Positions 20,921 to 30,225 of a DNA stretch of 47,500 bases are shown in pieces. The stretch lies in NCBI GenBank assembly GCA_949358305.1, contig CASHSZ010000125.1, positions 1 to 47,500 on the forward strand. Reading direction: 5' to 3'. The DNA comes from Strigamia acuminata (Eukaryota > Arthropoda > Chilopoda > Geophilomorpha > Linotaeniidae). The number at the start of each line of letters is the position of its first letter. The first letter of the stretch is position 1. A program made the position numbers and the translations under genes. The notes beneath the pieces are model-generated. The model worked only from the letters and a program-made list of their open reading frames with translations, was not told where the DNA came from and ran no database searches.

Positions 20921-21128
20921 CGGAGACAGCATCGGTGGACCGTGCATTCGATTTTATTTGACCTTTTTTTGTTTTTTTGTTTTTTTGTTTTTTTTTGTAT
21001 TGTATGACTTCTTCTTCATTTCTTTTTATTTGTTTTAATTAATTAAAAATAAAAAAAATAAGAATAAAAATAAAAATAAAAATAAAAAAAAATCCACATT
21101 AATCGTAGTTGTTATTTAACGAGGCGGA

Positions 21129-22059
21129 CGACGGAGTTTTGGTTGCCGGATTCGGTTGTAGCGGGGCACGCCATTGGTGATGTTCCCGGCGCGCGATTCA
21201 AAGTGGCCAAAGTCGCAAATGTTTCGTTGTTGGCTTTGTACGGGGAGAAAAAGGAAAGACCGAGGTCTTAAAATGTGTTTTTTTTTTTTTTGGTTCGTAA
21301 AAAAAAAAAATAAATTAATTAATTAATAAATAAAAAAATAAATAAATAAATAAATAAATAAAAATTAAACAGAAAATCAAGAAAGAAAAAAAAAAAGAAA
21401 CAAAACATATTACGGCGAGAGACCGCGCGAACAAATTCGGCGGCAAATTCGAACTCGGCGACCAAAATTCAAAAATAAACCGATCGACCTTCCGTATCCA
21501 ACGAGCGAAGCGGGTAAACCGCGAGGTCGGCGAACTGCGAGGAAACATCGTGATCATCGTCGCGAACAACGTTTGGCGCGACGAAGACTTCGAAAAAGAC
21601 AGACACGCTCGGGCACCCGATGGAAGGCAAATCCTCTCGGCGGCGAGCAAAGATGACGAACACGCGGGTGAGCTAATTGTTTCTTGGATGCTAACGCGGC
21701 GCCCGAAGTCACTCGGTTTACTCGCCACCCCGTTGTTTGTTTGTAATAAACGATAGTGTCGTCCGATCAAAAAGTCGTTGCCGCCATTAAAACGAATGAG
21801 AAATTCTACGTTAAAGTCTCGTTTTTAACGTTTCGATCGATTTATTTTTGAAACTCGATCGAATTCAAATTTGCCACTAAACAAGCAAACAAACAAAAAA
21901 AAAAAACAAACACATTTTAAGACCTCGGTCTTTCCTTTTTCTCCCCGTACAAAGCCAACAACGAAACATTAGCGACTTTGACCACTTTGAATCGCGCGCC
22001 GGGAACATCACCAACGGCGTGCCCCGCTACGACCGAATCCGGCAACCAAAACTCCGTCG
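21129..22059. mobile_element. 931-bp element with about 155-165-bp terminal inverted repeats
   Basis: The left arm (21129 to about 21292) starts CGACGGAGTTTTGGTTGCCG. The right arm (about 21895-22059) is its reverse complement with only a few mismatches. The middle holds A/T runs, (AAAT)n and mixed sequence with no intact transposase. No clear target duplication is visible beyond a possible CG. This fits a non-autonomous DNA transposon or foldback element between genes B and C. Part of the middle (about 21530-21660) is homologous, inverted, to 22235-22345 outside the element. Confidence 0.75.
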
Positions 22060-22540
22060 TTTTCCATCTCGTTAAAATTCAAACAAACATCCGTCTCTGG
22101 GCGCGCAAGCCACGATCTTCTTTCCGTCCCCGATCAACTGGACACGAACGCACTTCCGGGTGGCGGAATTCGGCCGCCTGGCTTCGACTCCAACTTTCTT
22201 TCTCCGGCACGGTTCCCTCGGCATGGGACGCGCCATCGAGAGGATTCGCCTTCCACCGGGTGCCCGAGCGTGCCTGTCTTTTTAAAGTCTTTGTCGTGCC
22301 AACGTTGTTCGCAACGATGGTCGTGATGTTTCCCGGTAGTCTCGTTTGCTGGCTTCGACTCCAACTTTCTTTCTCCGGCACGGTTCTCTCGGCGTGGGAT
22401 GCCGACCCCGTTCACTCGGCGAGTGCATATCGGAGGGAACGTCGCTAATCGACCGCATGTTTTGCACACACGCGCCCGCGTACAATTCCTCGTTGTACCG
22501 AGCGCGGTACAGCGCATCTCCGGGCGCTCCGTAGTCCAGA
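22060..22540. other. Intergenic with 52-bp direct repeats and degenerate inverted homology
   Basis: Two direct repeats start TGGCTTCGACTCCAACTTTC, at about 22179-22232 and 22350-22402. They flank a segment (about 22235-22345) that matches the interior of the TIR element in reverse. Translated, the two segments share GNI..IVANNV but are out of frame with each other, so any ancestral gene is decayed. No intact gene. Confidence 0.5.
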
Positions 22541-22638
22541 CGAAATGGTTTGCGGTCTCGACATCAAGTGTCACGACAACGTGGATCAAGTGCGCGTTTC
22601 ATCATCCGCCCGGTCCCCGTCGCCACATCGTCTTCGTT

Positions 22639-22693
<55 letters not shown>

Positions 22694-22787
22694 GAGTAAG
22701 TTTGATGCTTTGTGTGATCTCCCTTTCCAATTTATTTTCAATTAATTAATTAATTCTTTATTCGTCTCCCACACGGAAGAAAGAAAG
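22541..22787 (+). promoter_or_regulatory. Gene C upstream block and 5' UTR intron with altered splice sites
   Basis: Homologous to the upstream block and 5' UTR intron of gene B. The intron donor region is expanded into the GTAA array at 22640-22699. Where gene B has the acceptor CACACAG, gene C has CACACGG, so the acceptor must have moved, probably to the GAAG at 22776-22779 or a following AAAG before the ATG. Confidence 0.5.
22640..22699 (+). repeat. (GTAA)15 array of consensus 5' splice sites
   Basis: Thirteen GTAA units, one GTGA, then GTAAGTTTGATG. Each overlap reads GTAAGT, the best-matching U2-type donor. The last unit aligns with the single donor of gene B. The second gene-region copy has one extra unit. 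Confidence 0.9.
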
Positions 22788-23288
22788 ATGAACGGAGCAC
22801 CAGCACCACACAGAGAAGAGGGCGGTAGGTCGTATTACTGCGTTTTGTGCGGCGAGCACCCAAACGGTGAGAAACATCTATTTATCTACTTATTAGTCGT
22901 CCATTTTCTTTTTATTTTTTCATTTTCTTTTATTTTATTTTATTTTTATTTTTCTTATTTATTTCAGACCCGGACGGCTACTTTTACATGGACATCTTCC
23001 GCCACTGGCGACAGCGACACGACATCCGTGAAGGTGCGGACGAGGCCATCCGGGGATTGCTACGAATGTATTCGCGCGAGCCCGCTCATCTAGCGTTGGT
23101 GAGCATTTAACTCCTTCGTCTAGTTAACCAACCAACTAATTCGTTTCTTCCTCCCTTCCCCCCCCCTCTTTTAGATATTGGGGCAGGTGCACCAACGCGG
23201 CAGACGCTGTCCGTTTTGTGCGGAGACACCCTCTCCAGACAACCTGATTGGCCATTGGACGGAGGCGCACAGGATTTCGTTAATTTGA
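22788..23288 (+). CDS. Gene C: small paired C2H2-like zinc-finger protein, 3 exons
   Basis: Exons 22788-22866, 22968-23098 and 23175-23288; 107 residues. Finger 1 is YCVLC, 17 residues, then HWRQRH, with the phase 1 intron after the PN pair. The linker has RGLLRMYSREP and ends at a phase 0 intron. Finger 2 is CPFC, 11 residues, then HWTEAH. Intron positions and phases equal those of gene B. Upstream block, 5' UTR intron and the 3' phrase AATCCACATTAA are also shared with B, so B and C are a tandem gene duplication that diverged. Role unknown. Frames join without stops, which supports the model. Confidence 0.85.
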
Positions 23289-23419
23289 TCTTTTTCTTTT
23301 ATTGTATTGTCTCAAATATATAAAAAAAAAAAATAAATAAAATAAAAAAAAAATAAATAAATCCACATTAACCATTGTAATTGTTGTTGTTGTTGTTTTT
23401 GTTGTTATTATTATTATTA

Positions 23420-23581
23420 TTACATCATTACATCGTTATTATTACAAACAAACGACTCGTCCTTGTCGTCCACCGTCTCCAACTCATCCGCTCCCAACTC
23501 GTACAGGTCGGTCCCCGGGCCCCCGAGCCTCTTCCTCGTCAAGTTCAACTTCAACGCGACCACTTTTGTCTTCTCCCGCAT
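23420..23581 (-). CDS. Candidate small minus-strand coding segment, 53 residues
   Basis: Minus-strand ATG at 23581 to TAA at 23420. The frame stays open upstream to about 23730. Codon choice is GC-rich at third positions like the other exons, and the peptide (MREKTKVVALKLNLTRKRLG and so on, then an acidic part) is less repetitive than chance frames here. It may be the last exon of a minus-strand gene whose other exons I could not find, or a chance frame. The same frame exists at 44814-44975. Confidence 0.25.
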   Translation of the reverse strand: MREKTKVVALKLNLTRKRLGGPGTDLYELGADELETVDDKDESFVCNNNDVMM

Positions 23582-23930
23582 CTTCCTCGTCAGCCTCTCG
23601 ACTCTCTTTCCGAACTTCGTCGTCGTCGTCGTCGTCGTCTTTGTCTTCTCCTCACGCAGCGACGATAAAATCGAAACAAAACGTCTTTGATCAGGGCACT
23701 GGATCGGCGCGCTTCTGCGACGTGACCGCGTTTAGGCGCGTGCGGGGGACACGGGAGCGCGCGAGGGCGCGTCGGGCGAGCGACGGCTGCCGGGAACGAC
23801 GTAACGAGGGGCGGTGGTGTCGTTACGTTTCGGCGCGACCGTGTAAGAGAGGGAATGAACAACAAAATAGATGATAAAACAAAAGAAATCGACCAACATA
23901 TCCGTCAACTTCGAAACGAGACAGACAAGC

Positions 23931-23970
<40 letters not shown>

Positions 23971-24784
23971 GCGCGCCTCCTCGGCCAGCGCCGGGTCGCC
24001 CGTCTTATTGATAGATCGGATTCGTCCCGTTGGCGCCGCTACCACGGTTTCCTTTGACGCCGACTCCTTTTATTTTATTTTATTTTATTTTATTTTATTT
24101 TATTTTTTTCTCTTGTTTGTTTTGTTTTTTTTTAAATATAAACCGATGGTTGGTTTGATTAAACCGCCTACTTGTAGGTTAGAAATGAAATGAAATTGTT
24201 CGCGGACTTGTCACCAGATGTCACACGGGTTTGTTTATCCACGGTGCACCCTAGCGCGCGATTGTTTGGCACCAACAACGTTTATCAATTGCCTGTCGAT
24301 TGTCGAGTGAGTAAACAAATTGGTCTATTAACCACGATCGCGACCACACGTATGCACCCGTACACGCGGAACAGCGTACGCCAATACGGCGTGCAAATTC
24401 GTTTGGTCGCGTTTCGGTCGCGTCGCTCATGGCGGCGAGAAAACTTGATCGCGGGAACAGCTTCATTTCAACTTTTTTTTCTTTTTAATTAGTTTTAATT
24501 AACTAACTGATCAATTAATTAATTAATTAATTAATTAATTAATTAATAAAAATAAATAAAAATAAAATGAAATAAAATAACGAGACGCAAACGGCCGGGG
24601 TAGCGGGCTCGGTGTCCCGCTCGCGGATTTCGCGCGACGTGTTCTGTCGCCCCATCTTCGATCCCTCGTTCCCGGTTTATCGTCGCTTGTCACTCAATTT
24701 ATTTTCACATTTTCACGTTGTTCGTTTGTTTTATTTATTTAATTATTTATTTATTTAATTTTTCTTCTCCCGCGTAGACACCAG
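23582..24784. other. Intergenic between genes C and D with microsatellites
   Basis: Holds (AGAC)n at about 23925-23971, (TTTTA)n at about 24067-24106, and (AATT)n at about 24508-24547. Unassigned sequence around 24180-24470 includes CACCAGATGTCAC, also seen upstream of gene B. A probable 5' UTR intron ends with CCCGCGTAG at 24777, 7 bases before the gene D ATG; its donor is not certain. No other gene recognised. Confidence 0.5.
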
Positions 24785-26852
24785 ATGGAAAAAGAAGAAG
24801 AAAAAATAGTCGATGAGACCGAGCTCAACATCGGAACGGAGGTCGAGGTCGAAGAAACGGATGCCGTGGCTGTAGCGGCGAAACCCGTAAGTGAAAGAGT
24901 CGTTCCGTAAACCATCTATTCATCCATTCATTTAATTAATTCGATCGCTTATTTACAGGCCACGATCGACGACGAGGCGGTGGTTCCCGACATGCCGCGG
25001 CTGCAGCGGACGACGTCGGCGGCGTCCGAGTCGACCACCGAGGAACCAAAGGTAGCGCCGAGTGAAAGAATCGCCTCGATTTGTTTCGTTTTGTTTCACG
25101 CGTTACTTTATATCTTACTTTTCCACTTATTTTTATTTTTATTTCTATTTTTCCTTTTATTTTTATTTATCTTTTTCTTTTTATTTGTTCGTTCGTTTCC
25201 AGGTCGTGTCCATCGACGAAGGGTTGCAGCCTCGCTTCCCGGACGACGGCAACGCGCCCGTGCCGAGTCCGACAGGACCCGACAGGGTGGTGGGTTTAGA
25301 AAAAAAAAAAAAAAAAAAAAAATATTTTTGTCCCACTATTATTTCATCTTATTAACTCGTCCGCCTCTTTCCAGGTCACGCTGCCCACGCGACGGTCCGC
25401 GAGTCGGTCGTCGCTGTCATCGTCACTACCGTCGCCGCTACTGCAATCGCCGACGTATTCGCCACTACCGCCGCCATCCCCATCGACGGTGAGTGAAATT
25501 GTTGTTGGTTTGTTTGGGTCGAAACGTGCACGAACAAAAAAGTTCGAGTCCGGTAAAAATCGAGCCGAGGCCTCGACGCTTGCCCGTCCGCCGTCAAAGT
25601 AGCGCCCGAGAACGAGCGTTAGAGCGCATCCGACCAACTCGGATCTGTTTCGTTTCGCCTCGTTTCATAAGTTACTCCTTCTTTTCTTTTCTTTCGCCCG
25701 CCTTTTTCTTTAATTCGCTCGTTTACTTATATTTGTCTGTTCGTTTGTTTTCTTCCAGGTCGTGCCGGGCTCGTCGTCGTCGACGGCGACCCCCGACCAC
25801 GGCCCGCGGGACCCGAGACGGTGAGTAAAAGAATTATCGCGTAATTATTTTATTTTATCGATCCCGTTTATTTCGTTTTCTCGCGGGTGACGCAGCTTTC
25901 TCGGTCCCCGGGCGAAGACGAGGACGAAGAGTCGCAGGACACCACGCTGCCCCTGAATAGCCAGGCGTCGCTCGAGTCGCAGGCGACGGCGACAACAACG
26001 GCCGGGTCGCAGACCGGACGACTTGGGTTGTTCGAGGCGGCGATGATGATGCTGCGCGGTCCGAAGTCGCGGTCGACGGCGCCGGTGAGTGAAAGAATCG
26101 TCATTCCCACGCTCGTTTTATTTTATTTTCTTAGTCCGCCGCTCGTTTCGCTCCTTTCCAGATCCAGCCAGATTCGCCACGACAACAGCAACAACCATCG
26201 AATGCGTTGGCACCGGGTTTGTCGCGGCCCGCGGGTCGGGCGATGAGCGAGCGGCGGTCCGCGGAGTCCACGGGCGCGTCGCCGGTGTAAGTTTGACGCG
26301 TTCTTTGCGGGTCGCGCGCAATGTCTCACAATTTCACCTCTTTTGTAGGAAAAAGAGAGACGCGAAAGAGACCGAGGGGGAGCAGAGTGAGGATGACAGT
26401 AGTGACACCGACGACGGGCAGAGCGATGACGAGGCCGACGAGGAGCTGAGCGGGAGTGAAGCCGACGAGAGGAGTGATTGGATGCGTGGGTGGTTAGCGA
26501 AAGAGAAGGAAAGGAGGGCGATGGCGGAGAAGAAGAAGAAAGAGGAAGAAGAGGAGGAAGAGAGGGCGATGGCGGAGAAGAAGAAGAAAGAGGAGGAGGA
26601 GAAGGAGGAGGAGAAGAAGAAGAAGAAGGAGAAAAGGGAGAAGAAGAAGAGAAAAGAGGAGGAAAAGAAGGCGAGGGCGGAAGAGAAGAAGAAGAAGGAG
26701 GAAGAAGAGGAGGAAAAGAGGGTGATGGCGGAGAAGAAGAAAAAGGAGGAAGAAGTGGAGGAAAAGAGGGTGATTGCGGAGAAGAAGAAGAAAGAGGAAG
26801 AAGAGGAGGAAGAGAGGATGATGGCGGAGAAGGAGAAGAAGGAGGATGAGGA

Positions 26853-26887
<35 letters not shown>

Positions 26888-27345
26888 AGCCGAATGATGA
26901 GGGGGGAGAGGTGAGAACGGAGAAGGGGACGGAAGAGAAAAAGGGCGCCAGAAAGACGAAAGAGAAGAGAGGCGATAAGAAGGCCGTGAAGAGGGAGACG
27001 AGGGCGGGAGGGAGCGCGTGGAAAAGGATGAAGAAGGTAACGTTTTGGCATTTCCATCACCCAACTTCGTGCATATTTCTTTTTTTTTATATTTTTTTTT
27101 CTTTTTTTCCTTACCCGCGTTCTTTCCTCAAACAAACAGCCTGGAGTGGCCGCGAGAGGTATTTTCTCTTGTCTCAACTCGATCGTCCGTACTCACACAC
27201 TCGCTCATTTACGAGTTTACTTTACTTTACCTTATTTTACTTTACTTTACTTTAATTTACTTTATTTGTTTATTTGTTTGTTTGTTTGTTTGTTTGTTTG
27301 TTTGTTTGTTTCTTTATTTATTTATTTATTTATTTATTTATTCAT

Positions 27346-27405
<60 letters not shown>

Positions 27406-29636
27406 TTTTTCTCCTTTTCTCGGTAGACGCCCGGGAGATTCCCATCGCCGATCTTAATCGCGTCGACGTCTTCGTCTTCGCCGCAATCGTCGCCGGAGAC
27501 GTTTGAGGCGACGGCGCCGCTTTCGTCGGAGGTGCTGCTACGGCGAGTCACCGTACCCGTGGAGCGGTTGTCGGAGAACGACATCCAGCGGGCGCGCAAA
27601 CCCGCCCCGGACCCGCAGACCGTCGCCGGAGACGCCACATCACCGGCGCATCCGGAACGAGTTCCGGCGCCGTCGACGCCACAGACGTCGCCGAAGTCGC
27701 CTTTGCCGTCTTCCGGGCGAGCTTCGGTCTCGTCGCCGCAGTCGTCATCGCCGACGCCGACGCCGCCGCCGCCGCCCCCGAAACGGTTGCCACCGCTGCA
27801 CATCACCCTGCGGCCTCGGAATCTAAAGCGGAAGTTGTCCGATGGTCGCGCGACCAAGGCCGCGAAAGTGGCGAAAGCGGTAATTTTTGTCGATACTCGT
27901 ATACCGTTTGTTCGCTCGTTTGTTTTTGATTGTCTGTTTAATCAGTTGTTTTGCTTCTTCCAGACACAAGGAACTCGCTCGACGATGCTCGACAAGTCGT
28001 CCGGTGGCACCGGCGCCGCCAACGAGCTGTCCGGTGGCACCGACGCCGCCGCCGCCGCCGCCGCCGCGACAACGGACGCGGTGACGGAAGCGAGGATTAA
28101 GGCGGCGGTGGGGGCGGCGGTGGAAGCGAAGATGGAGGCGATGGAGGCGAGGATGCTCCGGATGGTGAAGGGGGCGACGGGGAGCACGTCAACGCGGCGA
28201 CGGCGGAGGGGGAGAGAAGAGAACGAGCGAACGGGGGGCGGTGGAAGAAGGGGGACGAAGGGCGCCTCGTCGTCGGGGAAAGAGGCGCCAGAGAAGGAGG
28301 GCAATAAGGCCCACTACTGCGCCATGTGCGCTTTCCGCCCGGACAGTAAGAAACAAGACGAACGAACAAACATTTATTTGTTTGTTTATTTATTTATTTA
28401 TTTATTTATTTCAAATTCCAATTTTCTCTATAGAAGTGACGAAGTACGGGAGCTTCTTCCGGGACGCTTTCCGCCACTGGCGGAAGTGGCACGCCGTCCT
28501 GGACGACGCGGCCGAGGCCGCCCGAGGGTTGCTGCGGCTGTATTCGCGCCAGCCCCGTCTTTTGATTTCGGTGAATATCGAACTACCGTAGTTGAACGAC
28601 TAGTTCGCTTTCTTCTTCATCCTCTTCCTCTTTTTCCTTTCTCTTTATTTATTTATTTATTTATTTATTTCATTTTATTTTATCGTCAACGTTGTTCTTG
28701 TTGTTGTTGTCCTCCTCTAGACGTTGAAACGGATGCACGCCGAAGACGAGGATGGACATTGCCCTCTTTGCTCGGCGACGCCGTCCGCCGATGGGCTGGC
28801 CGACCATTGGCTGGATGTCCATCGGTTCGGGACCACCCCCCCGGCGTGGATACGCGAGGAAGAGGAGAGAGAAGACGAGGAGGGGAGGCGAACCGAGGAC
28901 GAGGACGAGGACGAAGACGACGACGAAGAAGACGACGACGACGGCACCCAGCATGCTCGCGGTGCTCCCCATTCGCCGCCGCGAAAGAAACGCCGCCGCA
29001 ACGATTGGGACGGGTCGTTGTCGGGGAAGGTGTGTTCGGATGGGAGTGTTCGGCTCACGCGATGGGTCGTCGACGAACTTCGGTCTTTGATCGGAGAGGT
29101 AAACGACTCTTTTACGTAAAATTTAATTTTAATCAATTAATTTATTAATTTGTTTTGTTTTGTTTTGTTTTTCCTTTTTCTTCGTTCCACAGACGGACAA
29201 CGTCGTTGTTGCGACGATGGACGAGATGTTGCACAAGTGGGACATATCACCGGTGGGTATATCCGCTGCGCGTGTCGTTGTCGGCGCGTTCTAATTATTC
29301 GTTTTCCTTTTTTCCTTTCAGCCGGAACACCGGCCGCTCGTGTTGACGTTTATGGCGGAGGGGGTCCCGCCAGTGCCCGCGGGGCCATCTTCGGCGCCGG
29401 GTCTGCAGGTGCCCGTGCCCGCGGAAGAGCACGAAGACGGTGGTGGAGAGAGGTGCGGAAAAGACGGTGAAGAAGGGCGCGACGACGACGGCGACTTCGA
29501 GGCGGGACCGAAGCGAGTGGAGGGGGGGAAGGTGTGGAAGGGGAAGGGGGTCGGAAAATCGAGCGACAGGGGGAAGAAGGAGAAGAAGGAGAAGAAGAAG
29601 AAGAAGAAGGAGAAGGGAGATGGAGGGCGCCATTAA
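24785..29636 (+). CDS. Gene D: large acidic, Lys/Glu-rich protein ending in paired C2H2-like fingers; frameshifted in this copy
   Basis: Exons: 24785-24886, 24959-25051, 25203-25289, 25375-25488, 25759-25820, 25896-26084, 26162-26286, 26349-27036, 27427-27879, 27964-28345, 28434-28570, 28721-29098, 29193-29252, 29322-29636. Introns are GT-AG. The product would be about 1060 residues: an acidic start, Ser/Pro/Thr-rich exons, a Lys/Glu repeat region (units like RAMAEKKKKEEEEEE), a second Pro-rich part, and an alanine/heptad segment. Finger 1 is YCAMC, 19 residues, HWRKWH; linker RGLLRLYSRQP; finger 2 CPLC, 11 residues, HWLDVH. A basic tail follows. Introns within and after finger 1 match genes B and C. 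The fifth exon is 62 nt here but 63 nt in D' (one T missing after 25786), so translation would stop at 25954-25956. Everything downstream is still open, so the indel is recent or a sequencing error. Some donors (25289, 27036) have alternatives. Function unknown. Confidence 0.75.
26500..26890 (+). repeat. Polypurine coding tract in gene D
   Basis: About 390 bases almost purely A and G on the plus strand, encoding the Lys/Glu repeat of gene D. The units are degenerate tandem copies of a sequence giving MAEKKKKEEEEEE. The opposite strand is open only because the tract is repetitive. Confidence 0.85.
27037..27426 (+). repeat. Microsatellite-filled intron of gene D
   Basis: GTAACG donor at 27037 and CTCGGTAG acceptor ending at 27426. 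The interior has (TTTAC)n-like, (TTTG)n at about 27266-27310 and (TTTA)n to about 27403. A possible 19-nt micro-exon at 27140-27158 would break the frame and is not included. Confidence 0.65.
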
Positions 29637-29674
29637 GGGAGGAATTCTTCTCTTATAATTTTATAAATGTATAT

Positions 29675-29896
29675 CCTTGGGGTATGTGTGCGGATTTTGT
29701 CGGGGGCGAAAGGGTCCCGCTTTTTAACATTACGGCGGCCTATACGTTGTTTCGTTGATCGCGACTGTGATGCGGAATTTGCGGATGTTGTTTTGGCCGA
29801 GTAGTTCGTGCGACCGAGCGCGTTTTGTTCGTTGCTTTTCGGTGTTCGGTGGGTTTTGTGACCGGTCAAGGGTTTCGCTAAAACGTGGTTTTTGTG
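29675..29896 (+). repeat. Dispersed repeat R, copy 3
   Basis: Same block as 2873-3092, starting 38 bases after the gene D stop and preceded here by unrelated ATGTATAT. It may provide the 3' end of the gene D transcript; no AATAAA is seen before it. Confidence 0.85.
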
Positions 29897-30225
29897 ACGG
29901 GAGGGAGGGGGGATCGGTTCATGTGCTCCGAACGCGCCGCGACGCGCCGTGACTTGGGCCAAAAACGACCCGGTCGGAAACCGGGTCCCGGGCTTCGTCG
30001 AGGCGTGGTTTTTGAGAACGGGGGGAGGGGGGGATCGGGTCGCGTGCTCCGAAAGCGCCGCGACGCGCCGTGACTTGGGCCAAAAACGACCCGGTCGGAA
30101 ACCGGGTCCCGGGCTTCGTCGAGGCGTGGTCCCGATCGGGACAAACTCTTCCGGAAAATGTCCGGTGGAATGTTGAGAGTGTCGATGGACGACGTTCGAG
30201 TTTATATCGTAAGTAAGTAAGTATC
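29897..30225. repeat. GC-rich linker with two tandem 110-bp units
   Basis: Equivalent of 3093-3309 but with the GC-rich unit (GACTTGGGCCAAAAACGACC...) twice, at about 29951-30060 and 30071-30130 onward. A long minus-strand frame runs through it and R and is judged spurious. Confidence 0.75.

Noticed and set aside
21315-21770. A 151-residue minus-strand frame inside the TIR element as a transposase
   Set aside because: No catalytic motif, the C-terminal half translates A/T-rich microsatellite, and the homologous segment at 22235-22345 is out of frame with it.
26123-27064. A 313-residue antisense frame opposite gene D
   Set aside because: It is the complement of the polypurine exon and reads Ser/Pro repeats; the plus strand has consistent exon joins.
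27140-27158. A 19-nt micro-exon in gene D
   Set aside because: Its length would break the frame between exons 26349-27036 and 27427-27879, which join perfectly without it.
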